DNA from: Clostridium uliginosum
Lineage (GTDB): Bacteria; Bacillota; Clostridia; Clostridiales; Clostridiaceae
Direction of reading: 5' to 3'
Assembly (NCBI RefSeq): GCF_900112485.1
Contig: NZ_FOMG01000012.1
Coordinates: 36,214-100,213, forward strand
DNA length: 64,000 nt
The translations under genes and the position numbers were made by a program. Under the pieces are notes generated by a model that had not been told where the DNA came from, did not search any database, and saw only the letters and a program-made list of their open reading frames with translations. Positions 46,800 to 56,231 of this stretch are shown here, in pieces (position 1 is the stretch's first letter; each line of letters opens with the position of its first letter).

Positions 46800-47312
46800 A
46801 TGAAAAAGAAGAACTTAATGGCTTTATTCATGTGCGGTATTTTAAGTTTTACTTTAATTGGATGCAATGTTAAAGATGATTATGTCATTACAAGAAAAGT
46901 AAATGAGGATGAAGTACCAACATCAGAAAAAGTAGATGATATTTTTGATTCTGAAAAGGTTCGGGAATTAGAAGATAAACTAAAAGATAAGCCATCAGAA
47001 ATCACTGATAAGATAGATGAGATGGATGGAGACAAAGAAAGAATAATGAAAGAACTTACTGATAAGGCAGATGAATTAACAGATAAATTAAATCAAGCTG
47101 ACTTACAAGGTAAGAGTGAAGATGTTAAAAAAGAACTTGAAGAAGTTAGTGATAAATTAGATGAGCTTAAGGACAAAACTGATGATGCAAAAGACAAATT
47201 AGAAGATCAAGAAAATCCTATTGATGAAACTAAAGTTACGGATGTGAAAGATCAATTTGATTCTCATATGGACAACCTACAAAAGGCTTTAAATAGAGTA
47301 GGGAATCACTAA
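46800..47312 (+). CDS. Lipoprotein with charged coiled coil
   Basis: 170 residues. Lipoprotein signal with the lipobox LIGC (Cys22). The mature part is Asp/Glu/Lys-rich, predicted almost wholly coiled coil, with repeats like ELTDKADELTDKLNQ and DKLDELKDKTDDAKDKL. No enzyme motif. A surface-anchored structural protein is likely. RBS GAGGTGAAAAG. Confidence 0.78.
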   Translation: MKKKNLMALFMCGILSFTLIGCNVKDDYVITRKVNEDEVPTSEKVDDIFDSEKVRELEDKLKDKPSEITDKIDEMDGDKERIMKELTDKADELTDKLNQADLQGKSEDVKKELEEVSDKLDELKDKTDDAKDKLEDQENPIDETKVTDVKDQFDSHMDNLQKALNRVGNH

Positions 47313-47350
47313 TTTGGTGGGATTTAACAATTCTTAATATAGTGTTTAAA

Positions 47351-47395
47351 TACAGGAGAGCTGATTTATAAGGTAGACCAGCTCTCCTGTATTTT
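47351..47395 (+). terminator. Rho-independent terminator after the lipoprotein gene
   Basis: TACAGGAGAGCTG pairs exactly with CAGCTCTCCTGTA, followed by TTTT. Confidence 0.88.
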
Positions 47396-47451
47396 AATAT
47401 GCCTAAGGCACATTAAATAAAACATATAAATAATTTTTTATAGGAACTATA

Positions 47452-47479
47452 TTGACTTTTTCGCTTTAGTATGATAAAG
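47452..47479 (+). promoter_or_regulatory. Probable promoter of the polar amino-acid ABC transporter
   Basis: TTGACT, 16-base spacer, TAAAGT, about 40 bases upstream of the binding-protein start. Confidence 0.6.
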
Positions 47480-47517
47480 TAATAAATAAGAGAAGCGAGC
47501 TAAGGGGGAATATAATA

Positions 47518-48342
47518 ATGAAGATAAATAAATTAATAAAAAAGATTTTAATGATATCATGTGTTGTTATGATTGGTACGAGCCTAGTAGCATGTCAAAC
47601 AAGTAAAACGCAAGGTACATCTGATAAACAAGAATTAGTAATGGGGTTTGATGATACATTTGTACCAATGGGATTTAAAGATGAAAATGGGAAGTTAGTA
47701 GGTTTTGATGTGGAACTAGCTAAGGCTGTAGGAGAAAAACTTAATAAAACTATCAAATTTCAAGCTATTGATTGGAGTATGAAAGAGTCAGAATTAAAAA
47801 ATGGAAATATAGATTTGATTTGGAATGGATACTCAGTTACAGATGAAAGGAAGAAAATGGTTGAATTTTCTAACGCTTATTTAAATAATAGACAAGTTAT
47901 AGTAACTTTAGCAAATTCTAAGATTAGTAGTAAACAAGATTTAGCAGGGGCTAAGGTTGGTGCTCAAAATCAATCTAGTGCAGTAGATGCAATAGAAGCA
48001 GATGGGGATATAATAAAAACATTTGATAGTGGCAAGATTGTTACATTTGAAACAAATAATGATGCATTAATGGATTTAGAAGCGGGAAGAATAGATGCAG
48101 TTGTTGCTGATGAAATTTTGGCTAAATATTATATAAAAGAAAGAGGAAAAGATAAGTATAAAGTTTTAGATGATGATTTTGGTAAGGAAACTTATGCAGT
48201 TGGAATTAGAAAAGGTGATACAAAATTCGTAGAAGAATTTAATAAAGCACTAGAGGCTGTAGTAGAAGATGGAAGTGCTGGAGAAATTTCAAAAAAATGG
48301 TTTGGCGAAGATATAATAGTTAAGGCAGATGAAAAAAAATAG
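47518..48342 (+). CDS. Polar amino-acid ABC transporter, substrate-binding lipoprotein
   Basis: 274 residues. Lipobox LVAC (Cys26). Type II binding fold (SBP_bac_3): VMGFDDTFVPMGFKDENGK, GFDVELAKAVGEKL and IDLIWNGYSVTDERK. Cystine, glutamine or similar amino acids are family substrates. RBS AAGGGGGAATATAAT. The last codons and stop lie inside a family B repeat remnant (AAAATAGACTAGTAT), so the C-terminus was reshaped by it. Confidence 0.92.
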   Translation: MKINKLIKKILMISCVVMIGTSLVACQTSKTQGTSDKQELVMGFDDTFVPMGFKDENGKLVGFDVELAKAVGEKLNKTIKFQAIDWSMKESELKNGNIDLIWNGYSVTDERKKMVEFSNAYLNNRQVIVTLANSKISSKQDLAGAKVGAQNQSSAVDAIEADGDIIKTFDSGKIVTFETNNDALMDLEAGRIDAVVADEILAKYYIKERGKDKYKVLDDDFGKETYAVGIRKGDTKFVEEFNKALEAVVEDGSAGEISKKWFGEDIIVKADEKK

Positions 48343-48382
48343 ACTAGTATGCTGATTTGTTATTTTTTCAAATATGCCTAAG
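48336..48382 (+). repeat. Family B repeat, right-end fragment inside the transporter operon
   Basis: AAAATAGACTAGTATGCTGA followed by TTTGTTATTTTTTC and ATATGCCTAA matches the right end of the 63549 copy. It sits between the binding-protein and permease genes. Confidence 0.75.
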
Positions 48383-48404
48383 TAGTAAAAGAGGAGGAGC
48401 TATA

Positions 48405-49046
48405 TTGAATTATATTTTATCACTAATGCCTCAAATATTAGAGGGATTAAAGGTTACATTAGAAGTTTTTTTATTGACATTAGTATTATCTATTCCACTT
48501 GGAATTATAGTTGCGTTAGCTAGGACATCAAAATCTCTAGTATTAAAAAAAATAATGGGAGCATATGTACTTGTAATGAGAGGAACTCCATTGTTACTAC
48601 AAATAGTTATAATATTTTTTGGATTACCAATAGTAGGTATTACTTTTGATAGATTTTTAGCTGCTATTATAGCTTTTGTATTAAATTATACTGCATATTT
48701 TGGAGAAATATTTAGAGCTGGAATAATATCAATTGACCATGGACAATATGAAGGTGCAGAAGTTTTAGGATTAACCCAAAAGGATACATTCTTTAGAATA
48801 ATATTGCCTCAAGCAATTAAAAGAGTTATACCACCAGTTGCAAATGAAATCACAACTTTAGTAAAAGATACTTCATTAGTGTATATATTAGGCTTAGATG
48901 AATTGCTTAAAATAGCAAAGATAGCTTCTAATAGAGATGTTACTTTAGTACCATTATTATTAGCAGGAATTGTTTATTTAATAGTTATAGGAATTTTAAG
49001 TAAGGTTCTAGAGAAAATAGAGAAAAAGTATGAGTATTATAACTAG
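48405..49046 (+). CDS. Polar amino-acid ABC transporter permease
   Basis: 213 residues from the TTG at 48405, 7 bases after GAGGAGGAG; the longer frame start lies in the repeat. Five membrane segments, MRGTPLLLQIVIIFFGLP and the ATPase-contact loop EGAEVLGLTQKDTFFRIILP. Likely a homodimer. 15 bases before the ATPase. Confidence 0.92.
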   Translation: MNYILSLMPQILEGLKVTLEVFLLTLVLSIPLGIIVALARTSKSLVLKKIMGAYVLVMRGTPLLLQIVIIFFGLPIVGITFDRFLAAIIAFVLNYTAYFGEIFRAGIISIDHGQYEGAEVLGLTQKDTFFRIILPQAIKRVIPPVANEITTLVKDTSLVYILGLDELLKIAKIASNRDVTLVPLLLAGIVYLIVIGILSKVLEKIEKKYEYYN

Positions 49047-49061
49047 GAAGGATTGATTACT

Positions 49062-49745
49062 ATGTTAAAAGTTAGTGGCGTTGAAAAAAAGTTTGGTAAT
49101 ACAGAAGTTTTAAAGGGTATTGATCTTAATATTGATACTGGTGAAATATTAGTTATTGTTGGTCCTTCTGGAGGCGGAAAAACTACATTGCTTAGATGTG
49201 TAAATGCTTTGGAACATTGTGATAATGGAAGTATAGAGATTAATGGAAGAGCAATATGTAAAGATGGAAAGTATGTAGATAAGAAGACAATGGCTGAAAT
49301 AAGAAAAGATATTGGATTAGTGTTTCAAAATTTTAATTTATTTCCACATATGAGTGTTTTAGAGAATATAATAGAAGCACCTCAAAAGGTTTTAGGGATG
49401 AGTAAGAAAGATGCAATTAAAAAGGCTGAAGAAATTTTGGGGTTTTTAGATTTAGAAGATAAAAAGAATAATTATCCATTTGAATTATCAGGTGGACAAA
49501 AGCAAAGAGTTGCTATAGGTAGGGCTTTAGCGTTAGAACCTAAAATTATGTGCTTTGATGAACCAACATCAGCTTTAGATCCAGGACTCACAGGAGAATT
49601 TGCTAACTTAATAAAAAAATTAAGTAATAATGGTATGGGTATGATGATAATAACTCATGATATGGAATTTGCAAAGAAAGTGTCTGATAGAATAGTTTCT
49701 ATGAGTGAAGGTAAACTTCAAAAAGGATTAATATTTGAAGAATAA
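49062..49745 (+). CDS. Polar amino-acid ABC transporter ATPase
   Basis: 227 residues from the ATG at 49062 (TAGGAAGGATTGATTACT upstream). Walker A GPSGGGKTTLL near residue 32, QNFNLFPHMSVLENI Q-loop, signature LSGGQKQRVAIGRAL, Walker B IMCFDEPTSALDPG and switch ITHDMEFAKKVSDR. A GlnQ/TcyN-type motor, slightly short at the C-terminus. Confidence 0.92.
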   Translation: MLKVSGVEKKFGNTEVLKGIDLNIDTGEILVIVGPSGGGKTTLLRCVNALEHCDNGSIEINGRAICKDGKYVDKKTMAEIRKDIGLVFQNFNLFPHMSVLENIIEAPQKVLGMSKKDAIKKAEEILGFLDLEDKKNNYPFELSGGQKQRVAIGRALALEPKIMCFDEPTSALDPGLTGEFANLIKKLSNNGMGMMIITHDMEFAKKVSDRIVSMSEGKLQKGLIFEE

Positions 49746-49890
49746 ATTAATTTGTGTTGAATTAAGGAGTAAAATGTGATATTATAAATTAGTAATATAA
49801 TTCAAGATTTAATCAGTACTACACATTTCCTCTGTTTCAGAGATTGGTTCTAGTATGAGGTTATAATCTATGAAAAGGGAGGAATTTATA

Positions 49891-50046
49891 ATGGAAGATA
49901 AAACATTAGTATGTAAAGATTGTGGAAATGAATTCATATTCACAGTTGGAGAACAAGAATTCTACAAAGAAAAAGGATTTGACAACGAACCAGTAAGATG
50001 TCCTGATTGTAGAAGAGCTAGAAAGCAACAAAGAAACAATAGATAG
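49891..50046 (+). CDS. Zinc-ribbon miniprotein, 51 aa
   Basis: MEDKTLVCKDCGNEFIFTVG starts the protein; two C-x2-C pairs (Cys8/11 and CPDC near 38-41) form a treble-clef-like zinc site, and the C-terminus is basic (RRARKQQRNNR). RBS AGGGAGGAATTTATA and a strong terminator make it a real single-gene unit. Belongs to the small zinc-ribbon (zf-trcl) proteins of clostridia; nucleic-acid binding is likely but unproven. Confidence 0.88.
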   Translation: MEDKTLVCKDCGNEFIFTVGEQEFYKEKGFDNEPVRCPDCRRARKQQRNNR

Positions 50047-50057
50047 TATTCTATTTA

Positions 50058-50095
50058 GGTCATAAGATTTTATCTTATGACCTTTTGTTTTTTTT
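50058..50095 (+). terminator. Rho-independent terminator after the zinc-ribbon gene
   Basis: GGTCATAAGA pairs with TCTTATGACC, then TTTTGTTTTTTTT. Confidence 0.9.
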
Positions 50096-50096
50096 A

Positions 50097-50340
50097 AGGT
50101 ATATGAAACAAAATAATAGATCAAAGATGCGTCGTATATTTTGTCTTAAGACGACGTGCCCCTTGATGGTATAAGTTCAACTAAATTTATCTGGAGCATA
50201 AAAACTCCACCTGAAAAGTTTCACTTTATGTAAGGACACGAATGTAAGTTCAGTTAATAGGGAGCTATTAGCTGAATTTGCTGACATAGTATGATGCAAA
50301 ATAGACAAGCATACTGTTCTATTATTTTTTAATGTGACTA
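50097..50340 (+). repeat. Family B palindromic repeat, long copy
   Basis: 244 bp from AGGTATATGAAACAAAATAA to TTTTTTAATGTGACTA. Ends one base before the ribosome binding site AAGGAGG of the ClC gene. Interior shares GAAAAGTTTCACTTTAT with the 19724 fragment. Confidence 0.82.
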
Positions 50341-50354
50341 AAGGAGGGATGGAT

Positions 50355-51944
50355 TTGGATGAAAATGCATCAGAAGTGAAGAAGATATTAAATAATAGAA
50401 AAAACTTAAAGTTTAAATTAGTATTAGAATCAGCAGTAATAGGAATATTAGTTGGACTTATAATTGTTTGTAATAGAATTTTAGTTTCGAAGTTATCATA
50501 TATATTTAATTACATTTATAAATTATCAAATGGAAGTCCTACAAAAATATTAGTATTATTTTTAGGGCTTATTTTATTGGGCTATTTTGTAGGATGCTTA
50601 CTTAAAAGAGAACCAATGATTTCAGGTAGTGGCATTCCTCAAGTTGAAGGGATTTTAATAAAAAAGATAGAGGTTAATCCATTAAGAGTATTGATTTATA
50701 AGTTTATAGGTGGAACTGTAGCTTTAAGTGCAGGTCTATCAGTAGGAAGAGAGGGACCCTCAGTTCAAATGGGTGCTTCAATAGCTCAAGTCTTTGCAAA
50801 ACTTTTTAAAAGACAAAATTTAGAGGAACAATTCTTATTAACTAGTGGTGCAAGTGCTGGACTTTCAGCAGCGTTTAATGCTCCATTGTCTGGAGTTATG
50901 TTTGCATTAGAAGAAGTTCATAAAAACTTTTCACCTTTAGTATTATTATCAGCAATATCATCTTCTATAATGGCAGACTTTGTTTGCAAGGAATTTTTAG
51001 GATTAAAACCAGCGTTAGTGTTTTCAAATGTACAGGTATTCCCACTAAGTTATTATTTTGCGCTTCCGTTACTTGGAATAGTATTAGGAATAAGTGGAAT
51101 GATTTTTAATAAAGGAATTTTAAAAAGTCAAATGCTATATGGAAAATTAAAAAGTGTTCCAGTACAAGTTAAAGTAATAATTCCATTTTTAGTTACTGGA
51201 GTTGTAGGATTAAGTGCACCAATTTTACTTGGAGGGGGAAGCAACTTAATTGAGTCATTAGCTGATGGTGGTTTTACATTAAAACTATTGTTTATTTTTT
51301 TATTGTTTAAGTTTTTACTTACGTTAATCTGTTTTGGTTCTGGTACACCAGGAGGTATATTTTTTCCATTATTAGTACTTGGAGCAATAGTTGGTAATAT
51401 CTTTGGGATAGCATTTTGTAATTTTACAGATTTACCAATGCTATATGTAGTAAATTTTATTATATTTGGTATGGCAGGTCACTTTGCCTCAACAGTTAAA
51501 TCTCCAATTACGGGAATTATATTAATAACTGAGATGACAGGATCATTTGAACATTTATTAGCTTTAACAATCGTTGTAATTACAGCATATATTGTGTCAG
51601 ATGTCTTAAATTGTAGTCCTATTTATGAAAGTTTACTGAACAATTTATTAAATAAGAAAAATAATGTAAAGGAATCTGAACAATTAAAAGGAAATGATAG
51701 AATCAAAACTCTTCTTGAAATTTCAGTATGTATGGGAAGTTATATAGAAGAAAAGAAAATTAAAGAGATATCATGGCCTAAAAAATGTTTAGTAGTGTCT
51801 ATAAAAAGAGGAGATAAAGAAATAATTCCTAAAGGAAATACGAAAATATTAAATGGAGATTATTTAGTTGTTATGGTAAATGAAACTGAATCAGGAGAAG
51901 CTTTGGAAAAAATAAAAAGCTTAGCAAGTGAATTTAACAACTAA
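50355..51944 (+). CDS. ClC-family H+/Cl- antiporter with C-terminal TrkA-C (RCK_C) domain
   Basis: 529 residues from the TTG at 50355, 7 bases after AAGGAGG; the ATG at 50349 is too close and the GTG at 50334 lies in the repeat. Chloride-site motifs are GSGIPQVEG near residue 90, GREGPSVQMGA near 131 (gating Glu, so an antiporter and not a CLC-F type) and GTPGGIFFPLLVLG near 335. Ten or more helices. Residues 450-529 (KIKEISWPKKCLVVSIKRG) form a TrkA-C regulatory domain. Role in acid or chloride homeostasis. Confidence 0.9.
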   Translation: MDENASEVKKILNNRKNLKFKLVLESAVIGILVGLIIVCNRILVSKLSYIFNYIYKLSNGSPTKILVLFLGLILLGYFVGCLLKREPMISGSGIPQVEGILIKKIEVNPLRVLIYKFIGGTVALSAGLSVGREGPSVQMGASIAQVFAKLFKRQNLEEQFLLTSGASAGLSAAFNAPLSGVMFALEEVHKNFSPLVLLSAISSSIMADFVCKEFLGLKPALVFSNVQVFPLSYYFALPLLGIVLGISGMIFNKGILKSQMLYGKLKSVPVQVKVIIPFLVTGVVGLSAPILLGGGSNLIESLADGGFTLKLLFIFLLFKFLLTLICFGSGTPGGIFFPLLVLGAIVGNIFGIAFCNFTDLPMLYVVNFIIFGMAGHFASTVKSPITGIILITEMTGSFEHLLALTIVVITAYIVSDVLNCSPIYESLLNNLLNKKNNVKESEQLKGNDRIKTLLEISVCMGSYIEEKKIKEISWPKKCLVVSIKRGDKEIIPKGNTKILNGDYLVVMVNETESGEALEKIKSLASEFNN

Positions 51945-52013
51945 ATAACAAGTCAGTATGCTAGTCTACTTTACAAAAATATAACAATATCAACACTATT
52001 TTAAAACATAGCG
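51945..52013. repeat. Fused fragments of family B and family C repeats
   Basis: 51945-51973 (AATAACAAGTCAGTATGCTA) is a family B fragment and 51976-52013 (TAACAATATCAACACTATTT to AAAACATAGCG) is the right arm of family C. Confidence 0.75.
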
Positions 52014-52021
52014 ATAATTTT

Positions 52022-52087
52022 AAATGCACTCCGTCAAGTAAACACAGTTAAAAAACTATGTTTACTTGACGGAGTGCATTTTGTTTT
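52022..52087 (+). terminator. Very strong terminator before the purine operon
   Basis: AAATGCACTCCGTCAAGTAA plus ACA pairs exactly with 52060-52082, a stem of about 23 bp, followed by TTTGTTTT. Shields the purine operon from ClC read-through. Confidence 0.9.
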
Positions 52088-52306
52088 ACAGGTAAGTGTT
52101 TTTTTTATTTGGATATATTCAGAAATTTTTCAAAAAACAACTAGTATTTACTTGAATAAAAATGTTAAGAAGAAACTAGATGTATTGTGAGGAATAAATA
52201 ATTTTAATAAAGGTTTTAAAATATATAAATTTGAGAATAATAGATTAAACATAAAATTTCAAAATACAGATATAAAACACGAATAATTAAAATTTTTAAC
52301 AAATAT

Positions 52307-52319
52307 ATAGTTCGGATAA
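52307..52319 (-). promoter_or_regulatory. PurR-box-like site upstream of purL
   Basis: ATAGTTCGGATAA; its complement TTATCCGAACTAT fits the B. subtilis PurR box AWWWCCGAACWWT except the first base. It lies 35 bases upstream of the -35. A weaker CATTCGG site is at 52422-52434. Confidence 0.5.
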
Positions 52320-52353
52320 AGACTGATTTTAAGAAATTTTAATATAATAAAAG

Positions 52354-52382
52354 TTGACATCATACGTGTTAGATGATAATCT
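52354..52382 (+). promoter_or_regulatory. Sigma-A promoter of the purine operon
   Basis: TTGACA at 52354-52359, 17-base spacer, TAATCT at 52377-52382. Confidence 0.8.
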
Positions 52383-52484
52383 TAGAATATCGATACGAAA
52401 GTTAGCGCGATGTTATCAAAAAACATTCGGAATTATATAAATGGTGATTAAGCTAAACTCATAATATTTTTTGGAGGAATTAAG

Positions 52485-55400
52485 ATGTTAGATATTAGAA
52501 GCGTATTTGTTGAAAAGAAAAAAGGATTTAATGTAGAAGCTCAAAGTTTATTAAGAGATTTTAAGGATAACTTAGGAGTGAACAACTTAGAAGATGTAAG
52601 GCTTATTAATAAATATATTATTTCAGACATAACTGAAGAATATTATAATAAGGCATTACATACAATTTTTTCAGAATCAACAGTAGATGTAGTATATGAA
52701 TCAGAATTACCAATTAATGAAGGAGAAGTAGTTTTTGGAGTAGAATTTTTACCAGGCCAATATGACCAAAGAGCAGATTCCGCATCTGAATGTTTAGCCC
52801 TTTTAACAGCTGAAGATAAGGTCGAAATTAAGTCAGCAAAAATAGTTGCATTAAAAGGAAACATTTCAAAAAGCGATGTAGAAAAGATTAAAAACTATTA
52901 TATAAATCCAGTCGATTCAAGAGAAGTAGATATAAATAGCAAAGACTTATCATCAACTTCAAACATTCCTAAAGATGTTCAAATCTTAGATGAATTTACA
53001 AATAAAACTTTAAAACAATTACAAGAATTTCATAATGAGCAAGGATTAGCAATGAGCATTGATGATCTAGTTATGATTAAAGATTATTTTAAAGGAGAAA
53101 ATAGAGAACCATCAATTACTGAAATTAAAGTTATTGATACTTATTGGTCAGATCACTGTAGACATACAACATTCTCAACGATCTTAGAAGATATAGAGAT
53201 TGAAGAAAATAAATACACAGCTCCTATTAAGAAAAGTTACGAGAGTTACATAAAATCAAGAGAATATGTATATGGAGAAAAAGAGAAGAATAAGACTCTT
53301 ATGGACATTGCAGTTATTGCAATGAAGGAATTAAGAAAAAGGGGCAAACTTCAAGATTTAGATATATCAGAAGAAATAAATGCTTGTTCAATTAATGTAA
53401 AAATTGAAACAGATAAAGGTATGAAAGATTATCTGGTAATGTTTAAAAATGAAACACATAATCATCCAACAGAAATTGAACCTTTTGGAGGAGCAGCAAC
53501 TTGCTTAGGTGGAGCAATAAGAGATCCATTATCAGGTAGAACTTATGTATATCAAGCTATGAGAGTTACTGGATCTGCTGATCCAACAGTTGCAATTGAA
53601 GAAACATTAACAGGGAAACTTCCTCAAAGGAAAATAACACTTGGAGCAGCACATGGATATAGCTCATATGGTAATCAAATTGGTCTTGCAACTGGGCAGG
53701 TTCAAGAAGTTTACCATCCCAATTACGCAGCAAAGAGAATGGAAGTTGGAGCAGTTATAGCAGCGGCACCAAAGGAAAATGTTATACGTGAAGAACCAAA
53801 GTTAGGAGATGCAATAATCTTACTTGGTGGTAGAACAGGAAGAGATGGAGTAGGTGGTGCAACAGGATCATCTAAAGAACATACTGTAGATTCAATTAAT
53901 GAATGTGGAGCGGAAGTTCAAAAAGGTAATGCACCGACAGAAAGAAAAATTCAAAGATTGTTTAGAAATGCAAAAGTAGCAAAGATGATTAAGAGATGTA
54001 ATGATTTTGGTGCTGGTGGGGTTTCAGTTGCAATAGGAGAACTTTGCAGAGGTTTAGATATAGATTTAGATAAGGTTCCAAAGAAGTATGAAGGATTAGA
54101 TGGAACAGAACTTTCAGTTTCAGAATCACAAGAAAGAATGGCTGTAGTTGTAACAAAAGAAAATGCAGAGGAATTTATTAGACTTTCTAATCAAGAAAAT
54201 TTAGAAGCAAGTTTAGTAGCTCATGTTACAGATACTGATAAATTAAGAATATACTGGAGAGGCAAAAATATTGTTGATTTAAAGAGAACTTTCTTAGATA
54301 CAAATGGAGCTGATCAAAGAACAAGTGTTAAGGTTAAGGCGCCTTCTGATTATCCATATGCAGTTTTAGATGTTGATGTTAAAGAAACTTGGATTAGTAA
54401 CTTGAAAAATTTAAATGTAGCATCTCAAAAAGGATTATCAGAGAGATTTGATTCAACAATTGGTGGAGGAACAGTATTAATGCCATTTGGCGGAAAGTAT
54501 GCAAATACACCAGCAGAAGGTATGGCAGCTAAGATTCCAGTACTTGGTGGAGAAAGTAAAGATGCAACATTAATGACTTTTGGATTTAATCCAAACCTTG
54601 GTACTTGGAGTGAGTATCATATGGCTTATTATTCAGTAATAGAATCAATAGCTAAACTTTCAGCTATGGGTGGGGACTATAAGAGAGCGAGATTAACGTT
54701 TCAAGAATATTTTGAGAAATTAGGTAAAGACGAAACTAGATGGGGTAAACCTTTTGCAGCATTACTTGGAGCTTATGAAGCTCAAATGATACTTGGAATT
54801 CCTGCAATTGGTGGAAAAGATTCTATGTCAGGAAGTTTTGGGGACTTAGATGTTCCACCAACTTTGGTTTCATTTGCAGTAGGGGTGGAAAAAGCAAAGA
54901 GAATTATATCACCTGAATTTAAAGAAGTAGGTTCAAATTTAGTTTTACTTACAACTGAAAAGTTAGAAGATAAAACTATTGATATGGAGAAGTTTAAAAA
55001 GAATTTAGAAGTACTTTACAACTTAATAGGAGATGAAAAAGTTATTTCAGCATCTGCTATTAAATTCGGAGGAGTTTCAGAATGTATTACTAAAATGACT
55101 TTAGGAAATAGAATCGGAGTTGAATTTGAAAATTTAACTAAAGAAGAATTGTTTGGATTTAACTATGGTAGCATAATATTAGAAGTTAAAGCTAACGTTA
55201 ATGTATGTGATGAATTTAAAGATTGCTTATACAAGGAAATAGGTAAAACAATATCTTCATCATTGATAATATGCAAAGAATATGATTTAGAGTTACGAAT
55301 TGAAGATTTAGAAAAAATTTATGAAGAAAAATTAAGCAAAGTATTTGAAATTAAAACTAAGGATGTTTTAGATAAGGTTGAAACAGTATTAAATGATAAA

Positions 55401-56231
55401 AAAGTATACAAAGCTCCATCTATTAAAATAGCTAAACCAAGAGTTGTAATTCCAGTATTTCCAGGAAATAATTGTGAATATGACTGTGCTAGAGCTTTTG
55501 AAAGAGAAGGTGCGGAAGTATCAGAAGTAGTATTTAGAAATATTACTAAGGAAGCTTTATTAGAATCAATAGAAAATCTTAAATCAGAAATAAATAAATC
55601 TCAAATAATTATGATTCCAGGTGGATTCTCAGCAGGAGATGAACCAGATGGATCAGGCAAATTTATTGCAACAGTATTTAGAAATGAAAAAATTAAAGAT
55701 TCTGTAATGGAATTATTAAAAAATAGAGATGGATTAGTATTAGGTATTTGTAACGGCTTCCAAGCTTTAATTAAATTAGGATTAGTACCTTATGGTGAAA
55801 TAGTTGATATAAAAGAAGACATGGCAACATTAACTTATAACAATATAAATAGACATATGTCTTCAATTATTAGAACAAAAGTTGTTTCAAAAAAATCACC
55901 ATGGTTTAGTGAAGTAAACTTAGGAGATATACATTCAGTTCCAATTTCACATGGAGAAGGAAGATTTGTTGCACCAGAGGAATTAATTAAAAGTTTAAGA
56001 GAAAATGGTCAAATAGCAACACAATATGTTGATTTTGATGGAAAAGTATCTCTTAATATGCCATTTAATCCTAATGGGTCAATGTATGGAATAGAAGGAA
56101 TCACAAGTCCTGATGGAAGAGTTTTAGGTAAAATGGCTCATTCAGAAAGAATTGGAGAAGATTTATACAGAAATATTCCAGGAGAATTTGATCAAAAAAT
56201 CTTCAAATCAGGAGTAAATTACTTTAAGTAG
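52485..56231 (+). CDS. purL: Phosphoribosylformylglycinamidine synthase, single-chain PurL
   Basis: 1248 residues, the large PurL type joining PurS-like, synthetase and glutaminase parts. Converts FGAR plus glutamine plus ATP to FGAM. Synthetase motifs are YWSDHCRHTTFSTIL near residue 222, FKNETHNHPTEIEPFGG near 325 and FGAGGVSVAIGEL near 510. The class I glutaminase (about 985-1248) has nucleophile Cys near 1088 in LGICNGFQAL and His in SHGEGRF near 1155. RBS TTGGAGGAATTAAG. First gene of the purine operon. Confidence 0.97.
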   Translation: MLDIRSVFVEKKKGFNVEAQSLLRDFKDNLGVNNLEDVRLINKYIISDITEEYYNKALHTIFSESTVDVVYESELPINEGEVVFGVEFLPGQYDQRADSASECLALLTAEDKVEIKSAKIVALKGNISKSDVEKIKNYYINPVDSREVDINSKDLSSTSNIPKDVQILDEFTNKTLKQLQEFHNEQGLAMSIDDLVMIKDYFKGENREPSITEIKVIDTYWSDHCRHTTFSTILEDIEIEENKYTAPIKKSYESYIKSREYVYGEKEKNKTLMDIAVIAMKELRKRGKLQDLDISEEINACSINVKIETDKGMKDYLVMFKNETHNHPTEIEPFGGAATCLGGAIRDPLSGRTYVYQAMRVTGSADPTVAIEETLTGKLPQRKITLGAAHGYSSYGNQIGLATGQVQEVYHPNYAAKRMEVGAVIAAAPKENVIREEPKLGDAIILLGGRTGRDGVGGATGSSKEHTVDSINECGAEVQKGNAPTERKIQRLFRNAKVAKMIKRCNDFGAGGVSVAIGELCRGLDIDLDKVPKKYEGLDGTELSVSESQERMAVVVTKENAEEFIRLSNQENLEASLVAHVTDTDKLRIYWRGKNIVDLKRTFLDTNGADQRTSVKVKAPSDYPYAVLDVDVKETWISNLKNLNVASQKGLSERFDSTIGGGTVLMPFGGKYANTPAEGMAAKIPVLGGESKDATLMTFGFNPNLGTWSEYHMAYYSVIESIAKLSAMGGDYKRARLTFQEYFEKLGKDETRWGKPFAALLGAYEAQMILGIPAIGGKDSMSGSFGDLDVPPTLVSFAVGVEKAKRIISPEFKEVGSNLVLLTTEKLEDKTIDMEKFKKNLEVLYNLIGDEKVISASAIKFGGVSECITKMTLGNRIGVEFENLTKEELFGFNYGSIILEVKANVNVCDEFKDCLYKEIGKTISSSLIICKEYDLELRIEDLEKIYEEKLSKVFEIKTKDVLDKVETVLNDKKVYKAPSIKIAKPRVVIPVFPGNNCEYDCARAFEREGAEVSEVVFRNITKEALLESIENLKSEINKSQIIMIPGGFSAGDEPDGSGKFIATVFRNEKIKDSVMELLKNRDGLVLGICNGFQALIKLGLVPYGEIVDIKEDMATLTYNNINRHMSSIIRTKVVSKKSPWFSEVNLGDIHSVPISHGEGRFVAPEELIKSLRENGQIATQYVDFDGKVSLNMPFNPNGSMYGIEGITSPDGRVLGKMAHSERIGEDLYRNIPGEFDQKIFKSGVNYFK

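Larger units (their letters stand above)
52088..52484. other. 397-base region upstream of purL: promoter and PurR-like boxes
   Basis: First 200 bases show nothing. Then the putative PurR box, the promoter and a leader of about 90 bases. No purine or PRPP riboswitch motif recognised. Confidence 0.6.

Noticed and set aside
52383..52484. Possible purine or PRPP riboswitch in the purL leader
   Set aside because: The leader is only about 90 bases and lacks the conserved cores of known purine or ykkC-type riboswitches.
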